Part shown: positions 32,101 to 40,689 of the stretch, piece by piece
How the letters are laid out: every line of letters starts with the position of its first letter
Position numbering within the stretch: position 1 is the first letter of the stretch
Source: Symsagittifera roscoffensis
Taxonomy: Eukaryota > Xenacoelomorpha > Acoela > Convolutidae
Reading direction: 5' to 3'
Length of the DNA: 64,000 nucleotides
Assembly: GCF_963678635.1 (NCBI RefSeq)
Contig: NC_087063.1
Coordinates: 28,019,649 to 28,083,648, forward strand
Translations under genes and position numbers: made by a program
Notes under the pieces: generated by a model
Database searches by the model: none
The model's input: only the letters and a program-made list of their open reading frames with translations
Told to the model about the DNA's origin: nothing

Positions 32101-35100
32101 GCATATCTCTCGGATGGACTGAAATTTGTGTATGCAATGGTAGCCTTACTTTCGGAGGGAAAATATGATGTGATCATATCAGCCCCGAATCGCATGATAG
32201 AAATGGAGAACTTGAGGCCACTTAAGGCTGAACTGCCGGCAGTATGGTCAGATATCTCAAACGCGATGAGAGGGTTCAAGGACCACGCGTTACACATGTT
32301 GGTGTTGGACGAAGTGCTGGGGTTGGAACTGTCCAACTTCAGTCGGCAACTCAAACTGAAACCAGGAATAGATGACGATCATCGAGTGATCACGGCGATG
32401 TCCAACGACTTGTGGTTCCGAGCAATGGAAGTGGCGAGTGAAGACACGAGAAGAAAGAATTCACTGGAGACGAGAGCTCATCTGGAAGCGATGGTGCTGA
32501 GAACCAAGCCGGAAGCAAACCAGTGGCTACACCTGAATCCGAGAGTAGCGGCATTGGGTGCAGATGCTTTTCAGCAGGGCCCAGTAATGATCACTAAGAT
32601 ATACGCCTACTTGTTGAAGGAGGTGAACCTGGCGGAAAATGCCGGAGAAAAGACAGCTGAGTTCGTGAACAGAATGTGTCAGATTACTCTGGAAACCTTC
32701 TGGACCCAGGAAGTGAAAGGACAGGAGGGATTTGAAAGGACAGACAGCATGCTAGAAGGGTTGGGAGCCGGATGGACCGCGTCCTTCTTGGCAAAAGTCT
32801 ACCCGAAAGTCTCGCACTACTTGATAAAGGAATTCCTCCAAGCGGTAGTGAAAGTATCGATAGTGGAATTAATAGCCCTGTTCGTGACATTTGGAGCGGA
32901 GAATTTCGTGAAAGGACCGGTGATACTGCTTACGGATGGAATACAGAACCTGCGACTAGATGGACTTCTGACATTGATCGCAATAACCCACGGAAACTTG
33001 GGAGGGCTGATGAAACTGGCACGTTGTCCAGAGCAGATGAAAGAGAGAGTGAGGAATCTGGATATGAAGAAATCCACAGACTCGTGGAACAAAATAAGAG
33101 ACCTGAGACACACTCTTATCCAGTATCTCTTGCAGCAAAATCGCTTTGGAACCGGAGAAGACGAGACAATTGAAAGAGAGGAAGATGTTAGACGACATGT
33201 TGGAGGCATGCCGCTGTTAACAGATTTGAGCTTAGCTATGAGAATCGATCCCTTGGCGCTGATCAGAGGAGTCACGGAGTTCGTGACAGTGATCTATGGA
33301 CCAGCAGTCACCTTTGCGTTCCCTGACGTTAAAGTGGAAGCATATAGGAGGTCGGTGTTGCACCTGAACCTCATATCGGCAGTGGACGGTAGTACACTGA
33401 ACTGGTGTGAGCTGCACGCATTGCGAGAGCTCATGAGTGAAGATCTGTTATTTGCGAAAATATCGGAGCCAGAGATGACAGTCATCAATTTTGACGATCA
33501 CTTCTGTGACCGCATGGGAGAAGTAGAAAGAGGGCACATCGAGGTGTTTCCAAAGCTTTGGAATCTGAGGCCCTATGACAAAACGAATGGCGAAATGACC
33601 AGAGTGCCTCGTCTCACAGCAGCGTATCACAAGGTGAGAGAAGAGACGAAGGATTGGGGCGATTACAAGAAGCTACCCGAAGCAATCCCTGAATTCCCTC
33701 TGATAAGAAGGATGTTGCTCGGAGCAGTCTCCGTAGTACAAACTCCTAGGTTGAGAGCATTCGAAACCAATGAAAGGAGAGTAGGGAATTTCTCGGCGAC
33801 GATGGATCCATACTTCGTGGGGAGAAATGCCGCCGTGTTACAGTACACACGATTTGCGTACACGGATCAAGCGACGAGAAGGCGAATAAGCAACGCCGCT
33901 ACTCCCAAGCCTGAAGGATTTGATGAGGAATGGAGGGGACTAGGCTTAGCTCCAATAAGGATGAGAGGCAGGACTGAATTGCCTGAAGCCTCAGTAATCC
34001 TGACCAGTGTGAGAAAAGAGATGAAAGTTGCGGGAATATTGCAGACGAGAATTTTCCTAGCACCCTTCGGCTGCGAAGAAACCAAAGTGGTCCATGGAGA
34101 AGAGGAAGATAAATCAGCCGGTACATTGCTCATACCGAGATTCCAGGAAGAAGCTGATGATGACAAACAAGGACCATCGAACTCGAATGGGGACAAGTCA
34201 GAAGGAGATGACGGACAGGGTGGAAACCGTCAGACGGAAGAACCCATGCAACAAGATCAAGCTGGTGGGGAAGACGACAGGGCATCGACAGGAGGAACAT
34301 CCAGCCTGGATTTCGATATCTTCAGTGATCTTGAGAATAATGCAGACACGTTGGAAACGACTGAGCCAGCGGATGAAGGCATCTCGACACTGGAACCTCC
34401 GTCAGCCTTTGAGGAAATGAAACGGAATTTGCCGGAGAGCAGCTCTCCTGGCAATACAAGAAATAACGATCAGAGAATCCTCATGGAATCACCTCGGAGG
34501 AGAAGAATAGAGGCCTCAGCCAGAGTACCTTTCTTGGGAACGCTACCCGAAGAAGAATGGGAAGTACATCACCGAGACCACGAGAGTAGGACGGGATGTA
34601 AGCTGGACAGAGTGGCGTTCATGGAAGAAGTCTGGACTGTGATTCAGAGCTATGGGACCCAGTCCATTCTCAAAACAGGTCTCAATCAACCCTTGATGAG
34701 AGAAGTACTTGACAAGCTTGATGAGTGTGAAGAGAGACTGAGTGAGTTATTGATCGACTCAGCCACTGATGAGAGTGAAGCGAATTCTCCCATCAAGATG
34801 ACACCGCAGGACAATGAAGGAGAGGTGGTGTACCTGTCAAGGACCAGGAGAGGAACGATGCGATCGAAAATGGTGATTGATAAAATCAATGCGATGAAAA
34901 TGAAGTTAGGCAGCAGAGTGATGCCGAGGAGGATTGGAAAGACGAAAGTGGATTCGGAAATATCGATGAAAGCTGGTAACTCAGCGAAAAGAAAACGAGT
35001 CGAGGAAGTCATGGATTTGGGGCAAGGTGATTATCAATTGTCTGGCACAGATAGAATATTAACTGATATAGCGATGGTGCCACCCATTCTCATGGCGGGG

Positions 35101-37305
35101 ATAAAGTCAACCGGTTATAAATCCAAAAGGAGTGACCGCACTCTGACTGGAGCGACTTTAGAAATGGAAATACTCAGTCAATGTGGAGAGAGTAAAATGA
35201 GGGACTTCAAGCCATCTCCCATGAATCATGGAAAGGGAAGTGTTGCAGGACAACTAACACCAGTGGAATACAACAGAGTGACAGTGTCTGAGACAGTGTC
35301 GATAGATGAACCCACCGGTGGATACATGGAGATGTTGGAATACCGGAACTCGGCTAGAGGGTATGTAATGGCCCTGGAAGAGGAAAAAGCCATGGAGGGT
35401 TATCTGGAAACAATGTTGCAAGGCACCACCCTCAAGCAGAAGGCGTACGGAACTTTGGCGTCGTCTGACATACAGGCGGAGACGATCGAGCAGTTGGTGA
35501 GCCTTCCATGGAAAGCAGTAGTATTGAGGTATTTCGAAGAGGAAATGAGGACTACGCCAAGAATACATGCTCTCGTGGCAGTACCTTACGTAAGGACGGA
35601 ATTACAACTCAGGCTCGCCTGGTGCATGATGGGACTGACTCGCGAAGAATATGATTCAGAAGAAAGGAAGAGATCAAAGGAGGAAAAAGTTTTCCTTATG
35701 ACGAATCTGAGGGATCTGATAGTCCAGGAGGGAGCAGCAGTAGCGTGTGCAAAGCGGAGAGACGCTCTCTGTTTCATTCGATTCCTGATAGAGCAGATTT
35801 CAGTACCTGCATTAAGCACTTGTGTTAAAATGTTGAAGGAAGGCGATGAGCGAACGAAAGCCATGTTCTTGCTAGCAATGCTGGATATGCAGCAAAGTAA
35901 ACCGATGAGGGTGAACATGAAAGAACCTGAAGAATTGGAACCCATGAAAAAGATAGACGAGATCAGGAGATTCTCAAACAAGGAGTTGAGGCTCACTAAA
36001 GAGTCTATGGGAGCATTGCCAAAATCCAGTGAATACTGTGGACCGATCAAGAAGAAGTCATATAGCTATGTGTCCGGGATTATAGGGATAGCATACAATC
36101 CTTTCCTGAGTGAAGACATACGTGATTGCTTCTTTGATTATGAGCAGGCGGTGTTACTAAGATTCTGGACGTCCAGAATTGTGACGACTAAGAGCGTTAA
36201 CAATCCACAGGCCAAATTGGGATTGGTCTTGGAAGAAGAGGTGACTGCACCTTCAGTACCAAAATCCGACAAGAGAGTGGAATTTGGGTTGGGATTCTCA
36301 GATGAATTACTGAGAACGAGCTTGATGGCAGTGTGGGAATTGATGAAGCCATCGTGGTGTCCTAGTCCCAACGCTGACTCAATATTACGGGCGACACAGG
36401 ACATACAGAGGGAACTGAATGCGGACTGTAACCTGCGTGACCTCAACATCATATATAATGTGATGATAACAGCCTCTAAGAGCAACGGAGAAGATAGAGT
36501 GGAGTTGCCTGGCTGGGGACCAGAAGACTGGGTCAAACCTGGTAGCTGTCTGGCGGAAGTCTGTGGACTAGAGGGTCACGTTTGTGGAAGTCTAGACTGT
36601 GTGAAAACCCTGGAGAAACAACACAAGCAGTTGACGGTATTGTTTGGAAATGTAGTGATGAAAGCAAAAACGGAAACGGAACTGATAGCAGATTGCCATG
36701 GAGGAACCGATGTGAATCTGGTGACAGCACTAGGATTCTACAGCATGTTTGGTTCTTTAGAGTCACTATTGAATCTAGAACAGAAACATGAGATGGTCAC
36801 AGCCATCAGCGTAGAAGTATTCCCAGGAGTTCTGCAGACTGAGCAGAAGTATATAGGAAAATGGAGGGAAGCAATCGAAACGGAGATGAACATCAGACAC
36901 AGCGAAACTTATTGTAGACCATCAGGAGCACGATATTTGGTGGGTTCAATGTTGGCTCCAATGTGCAAGAGCAAGTATCCTGTACATTTCGTAGCTGTGG
37001 ATGTGAAGAGTACAAGAACGATTGTGGATCAAGCCTTTTCAGTGCCGAAGTGCGTGAGGTTGGCAAGAATGTCTGAAAAGTCTTACGAGTTACTGTGTAA
37101 GATTTTCTCAGCAGTTCCAGAAAGAACCAAAGAAGAGTTGGAGTCAATACTAGGAAAGAAGTTCATGGGATATGTGAGCGGGAACTTCAGTGACTTTGAA
37201 AAACAGAAACAGAGAGGATCAACTGTCACAGATTACAATGCAGTAGATGAGAATGATGAGATCCACCGAGTGATGATGGAAGTGGAGCCATTGCTGGAAG
37301 CTTAG
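29155..37305 (+). CDS. ORF3 of Element 2: 2716-aa protein with SGNH hydrolase domain
   Basis: This is one uninterrupted frame, in the slot where env lies in retroviruses, but with no signal peptide or clear membrane anchor. Residues ~160-226 form a coiled coil. Residues ~403-585 are an SGNH/GDSL-type hydrolase with all four blocks: GDS (Ser411), a block II Gly in FGGATI, GTND (Asn460) and DGIH (Asp554, His557). A second region (~860-1090) has ANSEF and FAGIND at spacings like a degenerate SGNH domain. Residues ~1650-1730 are acidic and low-complexity. The remainder, to the Cys-containing C-terminus, is unrecognised. It ends at TAG 37303-37305, directly followed in frame by ORF4. Remnants in Element 3 show the C-terminal part is a family feature. 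The enzyme's substrate is unknown; esterases occur in ORF1 of some CR1/L2-type LINEs. Confidence 0.85.
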   Translation: MDNFNLDELMDLAEAYVGPMVDAIYRRLIERDFALEDPEVVMLLTALINILGHDNRGDRPTEVLLMAAYGERGVLDRPNMRVMRWRNGALSGSDLANEPGLGSSRTYQPGEMPMPSKPKPGLTRMHREINSEATSSGSPLRAAVPPKGAKVTQKVQTNQTIQDLDEMNDQLRSTKKELNDMTKTMLAMEEDRDMWRKLFEDCNKKQGQEIERLRQEYKERSEQVALTTSIEKVIPARDIPRGQSPMELLTPREMSQTTETRLPAETNRVTIPDPSDTLGDPVVEQTVRKLIETAGRLVANKNAPGSGVTAPYGTIDDTGRVQLSQTIIRQGISDVTPLRGSSKITERKVRKMPAKKVSRVMDVQKNNQLKYNFTGVPETDPRACFNRATWSPAVNLQQPPLGTSHLILGDSLVRVLSNLRTSWVTTVMAFGGATIAQLYRMVELMNPGKIPNVMILVGTNDISRGSDEQEALWEAMMVCLFTTLWQKFSCAVLTVCTVPMNTRSLTVSGRRHNEGVMRWNNILRNLANRNAGRMILIDIEHELRAMDQARLTTDGIHFDSVEGQAWLNRVFQERLDELEAELFDTGVLKEEGTVSDTVITTFVPPNLETRLGTVPAAINYRQQSSSEPGRRTDVQDRLGEAPMRRTIHPRRRIGPVNQPIEEVAGTSRSDTRSETTSTSREERPSRGSLMWSRSIPSPWHIYKEELMKLDLQRVSFIEDARRMLNGATLSVSRLYSITGVDWLIAASINFSSTTALRFADLEGLPSNNTIGPVNARPLQDVRLNHDERNREERPGRFLTARAPIGQHVKIFRQLTTPPGHVKERVYPKLVNQDGDAQRYGGLTAIKKDETIFAAYDKAEMRKAKIMVVANSEFVYTSKSLFWPDVIMLAAVDLDLLQSVSLAIGVQRQTEMNPITIVFAGINDHLHSRGFLSRLRDPATAENAVWPAIKDILESMGEVVDATKEGSFNKVTLRVVFALSPGYAYLSDGLKFVYAMVALLSEGKYDVIISAPNRMIEMENLRPLKAELPAVWSDISNAMRGFKDHALHMLVLDEVLGLELSNFSRQLKLKPGIDDDHRVITAMSNDLWFRAMEVASEDTRRKNSLETRAHLEAMVLRTKPEANQWLHLNPRVAALGADAFQQGPVMITKIYAYLLKEVNLAENAGEKTAEFVNRMCQITLETFWTQEVKGQEGFERTDSMLEGLGAGWTASFLAKVYPKVSHYLIKEFLQAVVKVSIVELIALFVTFGAENFVKGPVILLTDGIQNLRLDGLLTLIAITHGNLGGLMKLARCPEQMKERVRNLDMKKSTDSWNKIRDLRHTLIQYLLQQNRFGTGEDETIEREEDVRRHVGGMPLLTDLSLAMRIDPLALIRGVTEFVTVIYGPAVTFAFPDVKVEAYRRSVLHLNLISAVDGSTLNWCELHALRELMSEDLLFAKISEPEMTVINFDDHFCDRMGEVERGHIEVFPKLWNLRPYDKTNGEMTRVPRLTAAYHKVREETKDWGDYKKLPEAIPEFPLIRRMLLGAVSVVQTPRLRAFETNERRVGNFSATMDPYFVGRNAAVLQYTRFAYTDQATRRRISNAATPKPEGFDEEWRGLGLAPIRMRGRTELPEASVILTSVRKEMKVAGILQTRIFLAPFGCEETKVVHGEEEDKSAGTLLIPRFQEEADDDKQGPSNSNGDKSEGDDGQGGNRQTEEPMQQDQAGGEDDRASTGGTSSLDFDIFSDLENNADTLETTEPADEGISTLEPPSAFEEMKRNLPESSSPGNTRNNDQRILMESPRRRRIEASARVPFLGTLPEEEWEVHHRDHESRTGCKLDRVAFMEEVWTVIQSYGTQSILKTGLNQPLMREVLDKLDECEERLSELLIDSATDESEANSPIKMTPQDNEGEVVYLSRTRRGTMRSKMVIDKINAMKMKLGSRVMPRRIGKTKVDSEISMKAGNSAKRKRVEEVMDLGQGDYQLSGTDRILTDIAMVPPILMAGIKSTGYKSKRSDRTLTGATLEMEILSQCGESKMRDFKPSPMNHGKGSVAGQLTPVEYNRVTVSETVSIDEPTGGYMEMLEYRNSARGYVMALEEEKAMEGYLETMLQGTTLKQKAYGTLASSDIQAETIEQLVSLPWKAVVLRYFEEEMRTTPRIHALVAVPYVRTELQLRLAWCMMGLTREEYDSEERKRSKEEKVFLMTNLRDLIVQEGAAVACAKRRDALCFIRFLIEQISVPALSTCVKMLKEGDERTKAMFLLAMLDMQQSKPMRVNMKEPEELEPMKKIDEIRRFSNKELRLTKESMGALPKSSEYCGPIKKKSYSYVSGIIGIAYNPFLSEDIRDCFFDYEQAVLLRFWTSRIVTTKSVNNPQAKLGLVLEEEVTAPSVPKSDKRVEFGLGFSDELLRTSLMAVWELMKPSWCPSPNADSILRATQDIQRELNADCNLRDLNIIYNVMITASKSNGEDRVELPGWGPEDWVKPGSCLAEVCGLEGHVCGSLDCVKTLEKQHKQLTVLFGNVVMKAKTETELIADCHGGTDVNLVTALGFYSMFGSLESLLNLEQKHEMVTAISVEVFPGVLQTEQKYIGKWREAIETEMNIRHSETYCRPSGARYLVGSMLAPMCKSKYPVHFVAVDVKSTRTIVDQAFSVPKCVRLARMSEKSYELLCKIFSAVPERTKEELESILGKKFMGYVSGNFSDFEKQKQRGSTVTDYNAVDENDEIHRVMMEVEPLLEA

Positions 37306-37332
37306 GGAAAACGGAATTGGAGGAGCATCAGG

Positions 37333-38100
37333 TTGACACATGACGAGTTTCCTTGCCACTGCTTGCTGCAGACCTGGTGGTATCCCAAGCGTAGTAATCT
37401 GGTGTTGATCTGGGACTCTGGAGAGCTGCTCTCCATGGGTTTACCAGATTCATCACAGCCCATAACAATAGTGATAGTGGGAGTTATGATGGCGATACGA
37501 TGGCTGGAAGCTCATGTGAGAGAAAATAATAGACAGGAGGCACCGACGAGAGAACAATTGCAGAAATTAGATTGTCTAAAAGATTTAGATCTTTTTGAGA
37601 CAATGTGCAGAGTTCTAAACATTCCGATGGAAGTGAAGAAGATATGGGCAAGAAAACGATTGATGCCATGGTTCAGAGCTAACATGACTGCATGGTTGTA
37701 CGAGTATGCGAAAAAGCATATGTCGAAGCATGGCAGAGTATACAGTGAATATCAACTGGACATTGGGGCAGGAGCTTTCAAGCGAGCTTTCGTGACCCAT
37801 CGGAATGCAGTGACCACCGCTGTGAAAAGAATTTCCAGGACGAGCGAGCGTAGTGGAAATGAGAAGGCAGAGATGCTGAAAGAAGATTTGGAGAGAAACG
37901 TGACGTTGTGTCTCCACAACAGCTTCTGTAGAAACAGAGAATCAAACGTGGATCCCCTACCTTGCTGTAAACAGAGGGTGGAAGAGCAGAAGTGTTGGAG
38001 GACGGCTTCCAACAGCGTCAGGATAGTCAATGACGTGCTACAAGACACGGAAACCGAGAGTGCGGAGTCAGTGTCACAGGAGGAGGAAATGGAGCATTGA
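37333..38100 (+). CDS. ORF4 of Element 2 (255 aa), in frame with ORF3 across one TAG
   Basis: This frame is the same as ORF3 and is separated from it by a single stop and nine sense codons before the first ATG. Both the codons just after the stop and the body of ORF4 have counterparts in Element 3 (58470-59000), where the stop position is a Ser codon. ORF4 is therefore more likely the true C-terminus of ORF3 than a separate gene. It has a PCHCLLQTWWYP motif, a hydrophobic stretch (ITIVIVGVMMAIRWLEA), and a Cys-rich tail (CLHNSFC, PCCKQ). I do not recognise a domain. Confidence 0.7.
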   Translation: MTHDEFPCHCLLQTWWYPKRSNLVLIWDSGELLSMGLPDSSQPITIVIVGVMMAIRWLEAHVRENNRQEAPTREQLQKLDCLKDLDLFETMCRVLNIPMEVKKIWARKRLMPWFRANMTAWLYEYAKKHMSKHGRVYSEYQLDIGAGAFKRAFVTHRNAVTTAVKRISRTSERSGNEKAEMLKEDLERNVTLCLHNSFCRNRESNVDPLPCCKQRVEEQKCWRTASNSVRIVNDVLQDTETESAESVSQEEEMEH

Positions 38101-38907
38101 CGAATGGTCGAGAAAACAAGAGGCAGCAAGAAAGAAAATTAGAAGAATTTAGAAGGTTTAGAACTTCTAAACGACGAAAAAAGAAGAGAACAAAGGGATG
38201 ATGAAGAAAAGTTAAAACTCAGAATTGTTTTAGGTGTGTGAAAAACTCAAGTGAGAAACCAAGCAACCAAGTTGTAATTGAAAACTGAAACATTTAAGTT
38301 GAGTTTGGAAATTGTTGCATTTATAAATTTGCATTTTGGTTTTAGTTGAAGTGGCTTTAGAGACACTCACTTATTATTTATTTAGAAAGGCTTGAGGGAA
38401 GAGTATATTTAAATATTCCAGCCTGCATGATTGTTTTTAATCACTTAGGAAGACTGATAACTTTGTGGTGACATGAAAAACTTGAGTGACTTCTTGAGGA
38501 GGGAGGTTGTTGCATTGTTCTTTCTAACCACAAAGTTTCTTAGTTTTAATACTCAGGACAATAGGCAAGCAAGATTTCCGAAGGGAAGGAGCATAGTAGG
38601 ATAATTTTAGCTTGTTGGTTGGCAGGACTGTCCTGCAAGCCAACACCTTTTAAATCTAGGAGAAAAAGTTTCAATCGGGATATTGACACTGGAAGTCAGA
38701 AAATATGTTTTATCTTAAGTCATATCCTCAATGTGCAGATTAATGAAAGAATTTGAAGGCTATAGTGATGTAGTATGATGCCATTTATATTCTGCAGTGA
38801 GTCGATGTGACGTAGGTAAAAGTAATTTCGTGCATTTTGTAAATTCTGTTCGATGACACTGTAACCATTTAGAACATTGCGCGATTCAATGAGGACATTG
38901 ACCGGAC
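38101..38907 (+). other. Element 2 3' non-coding region
   Basis: No gene is visible. GGTTGGCAGGACTGTCCTGCAAGCCAACACC (in two parts, 38614-38646) forms an inverted repeat: TTGGCAGGAC and GTCCTGCAAGCCAA are near-complementary, giving a strong hairpin. Confidence 0.5.
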
Positions 38908-38920
38908 TGTCCGGGGAGTA
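38908..38920 (+). other. Element 2 polypurine tract
   Basis: TGTCCGGGGAGTA lies immediately before the 3' LTR start TGTGACATT. CGGGGAG is the purine core. Element 3 has ACGTGGAGTA at the same place (59720-59729). The same 11-mer TGTCCGGGGAG also occurs four times inside pol. Confidence 0.65.
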
Positions 38921-39840
38921 TGTGACATTCGACCAGAATGGCCAAAATGCAGTCTCTGCAGAATTCAGGATTTTAGCAGTGAACCTTCCGGATTGGCGAT
39001 TTAGAACGGATAAGGACGTTATTTGAATGATTGGCCAAACGGTGAAGGCTAGAAGATTCTGGAATTCTAAATTTTAAATTTTCGAAGTGATGACGTAACA
39101 TTTCTGAGAAATGTTAAAACGGCCATTTTGGCTAAAATAGCAGAAAGAAACAGAACAACTTTATCTGCGATTACGAACAGTACGAAAATCGAGACTAAAA
39201 AACAACAACGAACTACCGAACAGCAGAGGACGTTCCGAGTTGCAACTATTGTGCTGTTACAATAGTTGCAAGGCCGTTGCGAACAACGGTGAAGGGTAAA
39301 AACCAGCCCTCCGAGTTAGCGTGAACCTGAGGTTAAGGAGCTTGATTCGCCGGATTCAAGAATCCGGAAGGGTCTCGGGACGGGAACTTTTATGAACTTG
39401 TATTGAATTTTAGCATCCTGTCATGTCCTGACTTGAATTTAACTGATATTTTGATTAGTTTTGACAAGGATGAGGTGCTAGGAGTTGGGGGAAAGGGTTG
39501 ATCCATCTTCGATGGAGATGATGATTTTTATCTACTGAACAAAAACAATAGTAATATAATAAGTAGTAGCCCTGTTTTTAGGAGTGACCTCGTGGTCTGG
39601 GGATACAGAGACCCAGCCATGAGCTCACTAATTTTGCATGTAATTCAGTTAATTTGAGCGTTCTGGTCGAAGCCGGAGAACAGTAACGTTTTTGTCAGCC
39701 TGATGTAAGAAAGACCACCGAAAAGTACTGGCTTGGTAGAGACGGTGAAAAACATGCAAAGCTCTGTTTAGACGCTAGCCAGTCGTCTTAAGACTTAGTT
39801 TTGTTATCCGTCGATATGTATCTTCCGGGCGAATGTTACA
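38921..39840 (+). repeat. Element 2 3' LTR
   Basis: 920 bp, TGTGACATTC...GAATGTTACA, matching 15287-16205 with one visible extra T. It is followed by GATATGG, where the interrupted older ORF resumes. Confidence 0.95.
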
Positions 39841-40450
39841 GATATGGATGGTAACCAACCAACATTCTACTCACATGTGCATGTGGTCAATCTTTCGACC
39901 TTACCCACGCCCTTCGCTGTGCAAAAGGTGGATACACCCACATGAGGCATGACGAAATTAGAGATACCTTTGCCAACCTCATGAGCGAGGTTTGATATGA
40001 TGTTGAAATCGAGCCGAAACTTCAGTCGTTGCAAGGCGAAAGAGCTTTGTCAACAATTCAACCACAACTGATGAAGACGCTCGACTAGATGTAAAAGGAA
40101 ACGGATTATGGGGCTCAAGGTTTAGCGGAACCTTCTTTGATGTCAAAATCTTCTACCCGCACACAAAAACTTCACGAAGACTACTGAAAGACGCTTATAA
40201 GTACCACGAAACATTACAAAACTCAAAATACCAACAGAGAGTTCTACAAGTCGAACAAAGCAGCTTCAGCCCGCTCATTTTTGGCTGCACTGGTGGTGCC
40301 GCACCAGCAGCTACACGGACAACGCAGATTATAGCTGAAAAACTTAGTCAAAAAAGGCACGAAAGCTACTCAAACAATAAAAGAACTAAGATAAGCTTAG
40401 CGCTGCTCAGGAGCGCTATCCTTTGTATACGGGGGTGCAGATCACTCCGT
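39841..40450 (+). pseudogene. Right fragment of the older retroelement ORF (zinc-knuckle and nuclease-like region)
   Basis: Reading on from 15286, the frame gives YGW, CACGQSF..HALRC and RHDEIRD. Then, past stops and a frame change, come DARLD, FFDVKIF and LLRSAILCIRG. These blocks are, from memory, the conserved C-terminal part of a widespread invertebrate family of reverse-transcriptase-linked proteins. D...DVK resembles a PD-(D/E)xK nuclease core, but that is inference. Several in-frame stops (for example the TGA in GAGGTTTGATATG near 39990) show it is dead. Non-coding sequence of the same element probably continues to ~40690. Confidence 0.6.
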
Positions 40451-40689
40451 AAGACTCAATTCAATTAATGCTATTATAGAGGAGGGACGGTTGAAGTAAA
40501 CACCTTTAATGACAATGCATTAAATGCACATTGACTTAATTCTTGCAATATTGTTTCTTGAGGTTTTTATATAATGCTGGTATGGGCCCTTTCCGGCTTG
40601 TGCACGACCGTACCTAAACGGGTGGGCCCCTTATATGATCTATGTTACCATTCTATTTTTCTAGCCATTCCGTACATCTTAGTAACAAA

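Larger units (their letters stand above)
15287..39840 (+). mobile_element. Element 2: giant 24.55-kb LTR retrotransposon
   Basis: It is bounded by LTRs of 919 bp (15287-16205) and 920 bp (38921-39840) that differ, as far as I can see, by a single T. This marks a very recent insertion. The contents are a primer-binding site, a 2.9-kb leader with repeated TCCGGAGGGGTC motifs, gag-protease, pol, a 2716-codon ORF3, ORF4, a polypurine tract and the 3' LTR. The flanks are ...CTCAGAT and (CA)GATATGG, consistent with a 3-5 bp target duplication (GAT, AGAT or CAGAT, depending on how the terminal CA is assigned). The size is far above the usual 5-10 kb for this class. Pol motifs place it in Ty3/gypsy. 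Confidence 0.95.

Noticed and set aside
29155..37305. ORF3 as an envelope glycoprotein
   Set aside because: There is no signal peptide, no furin-like site and no convincing membrane anchor; an SGNH hydrolase is present instead.
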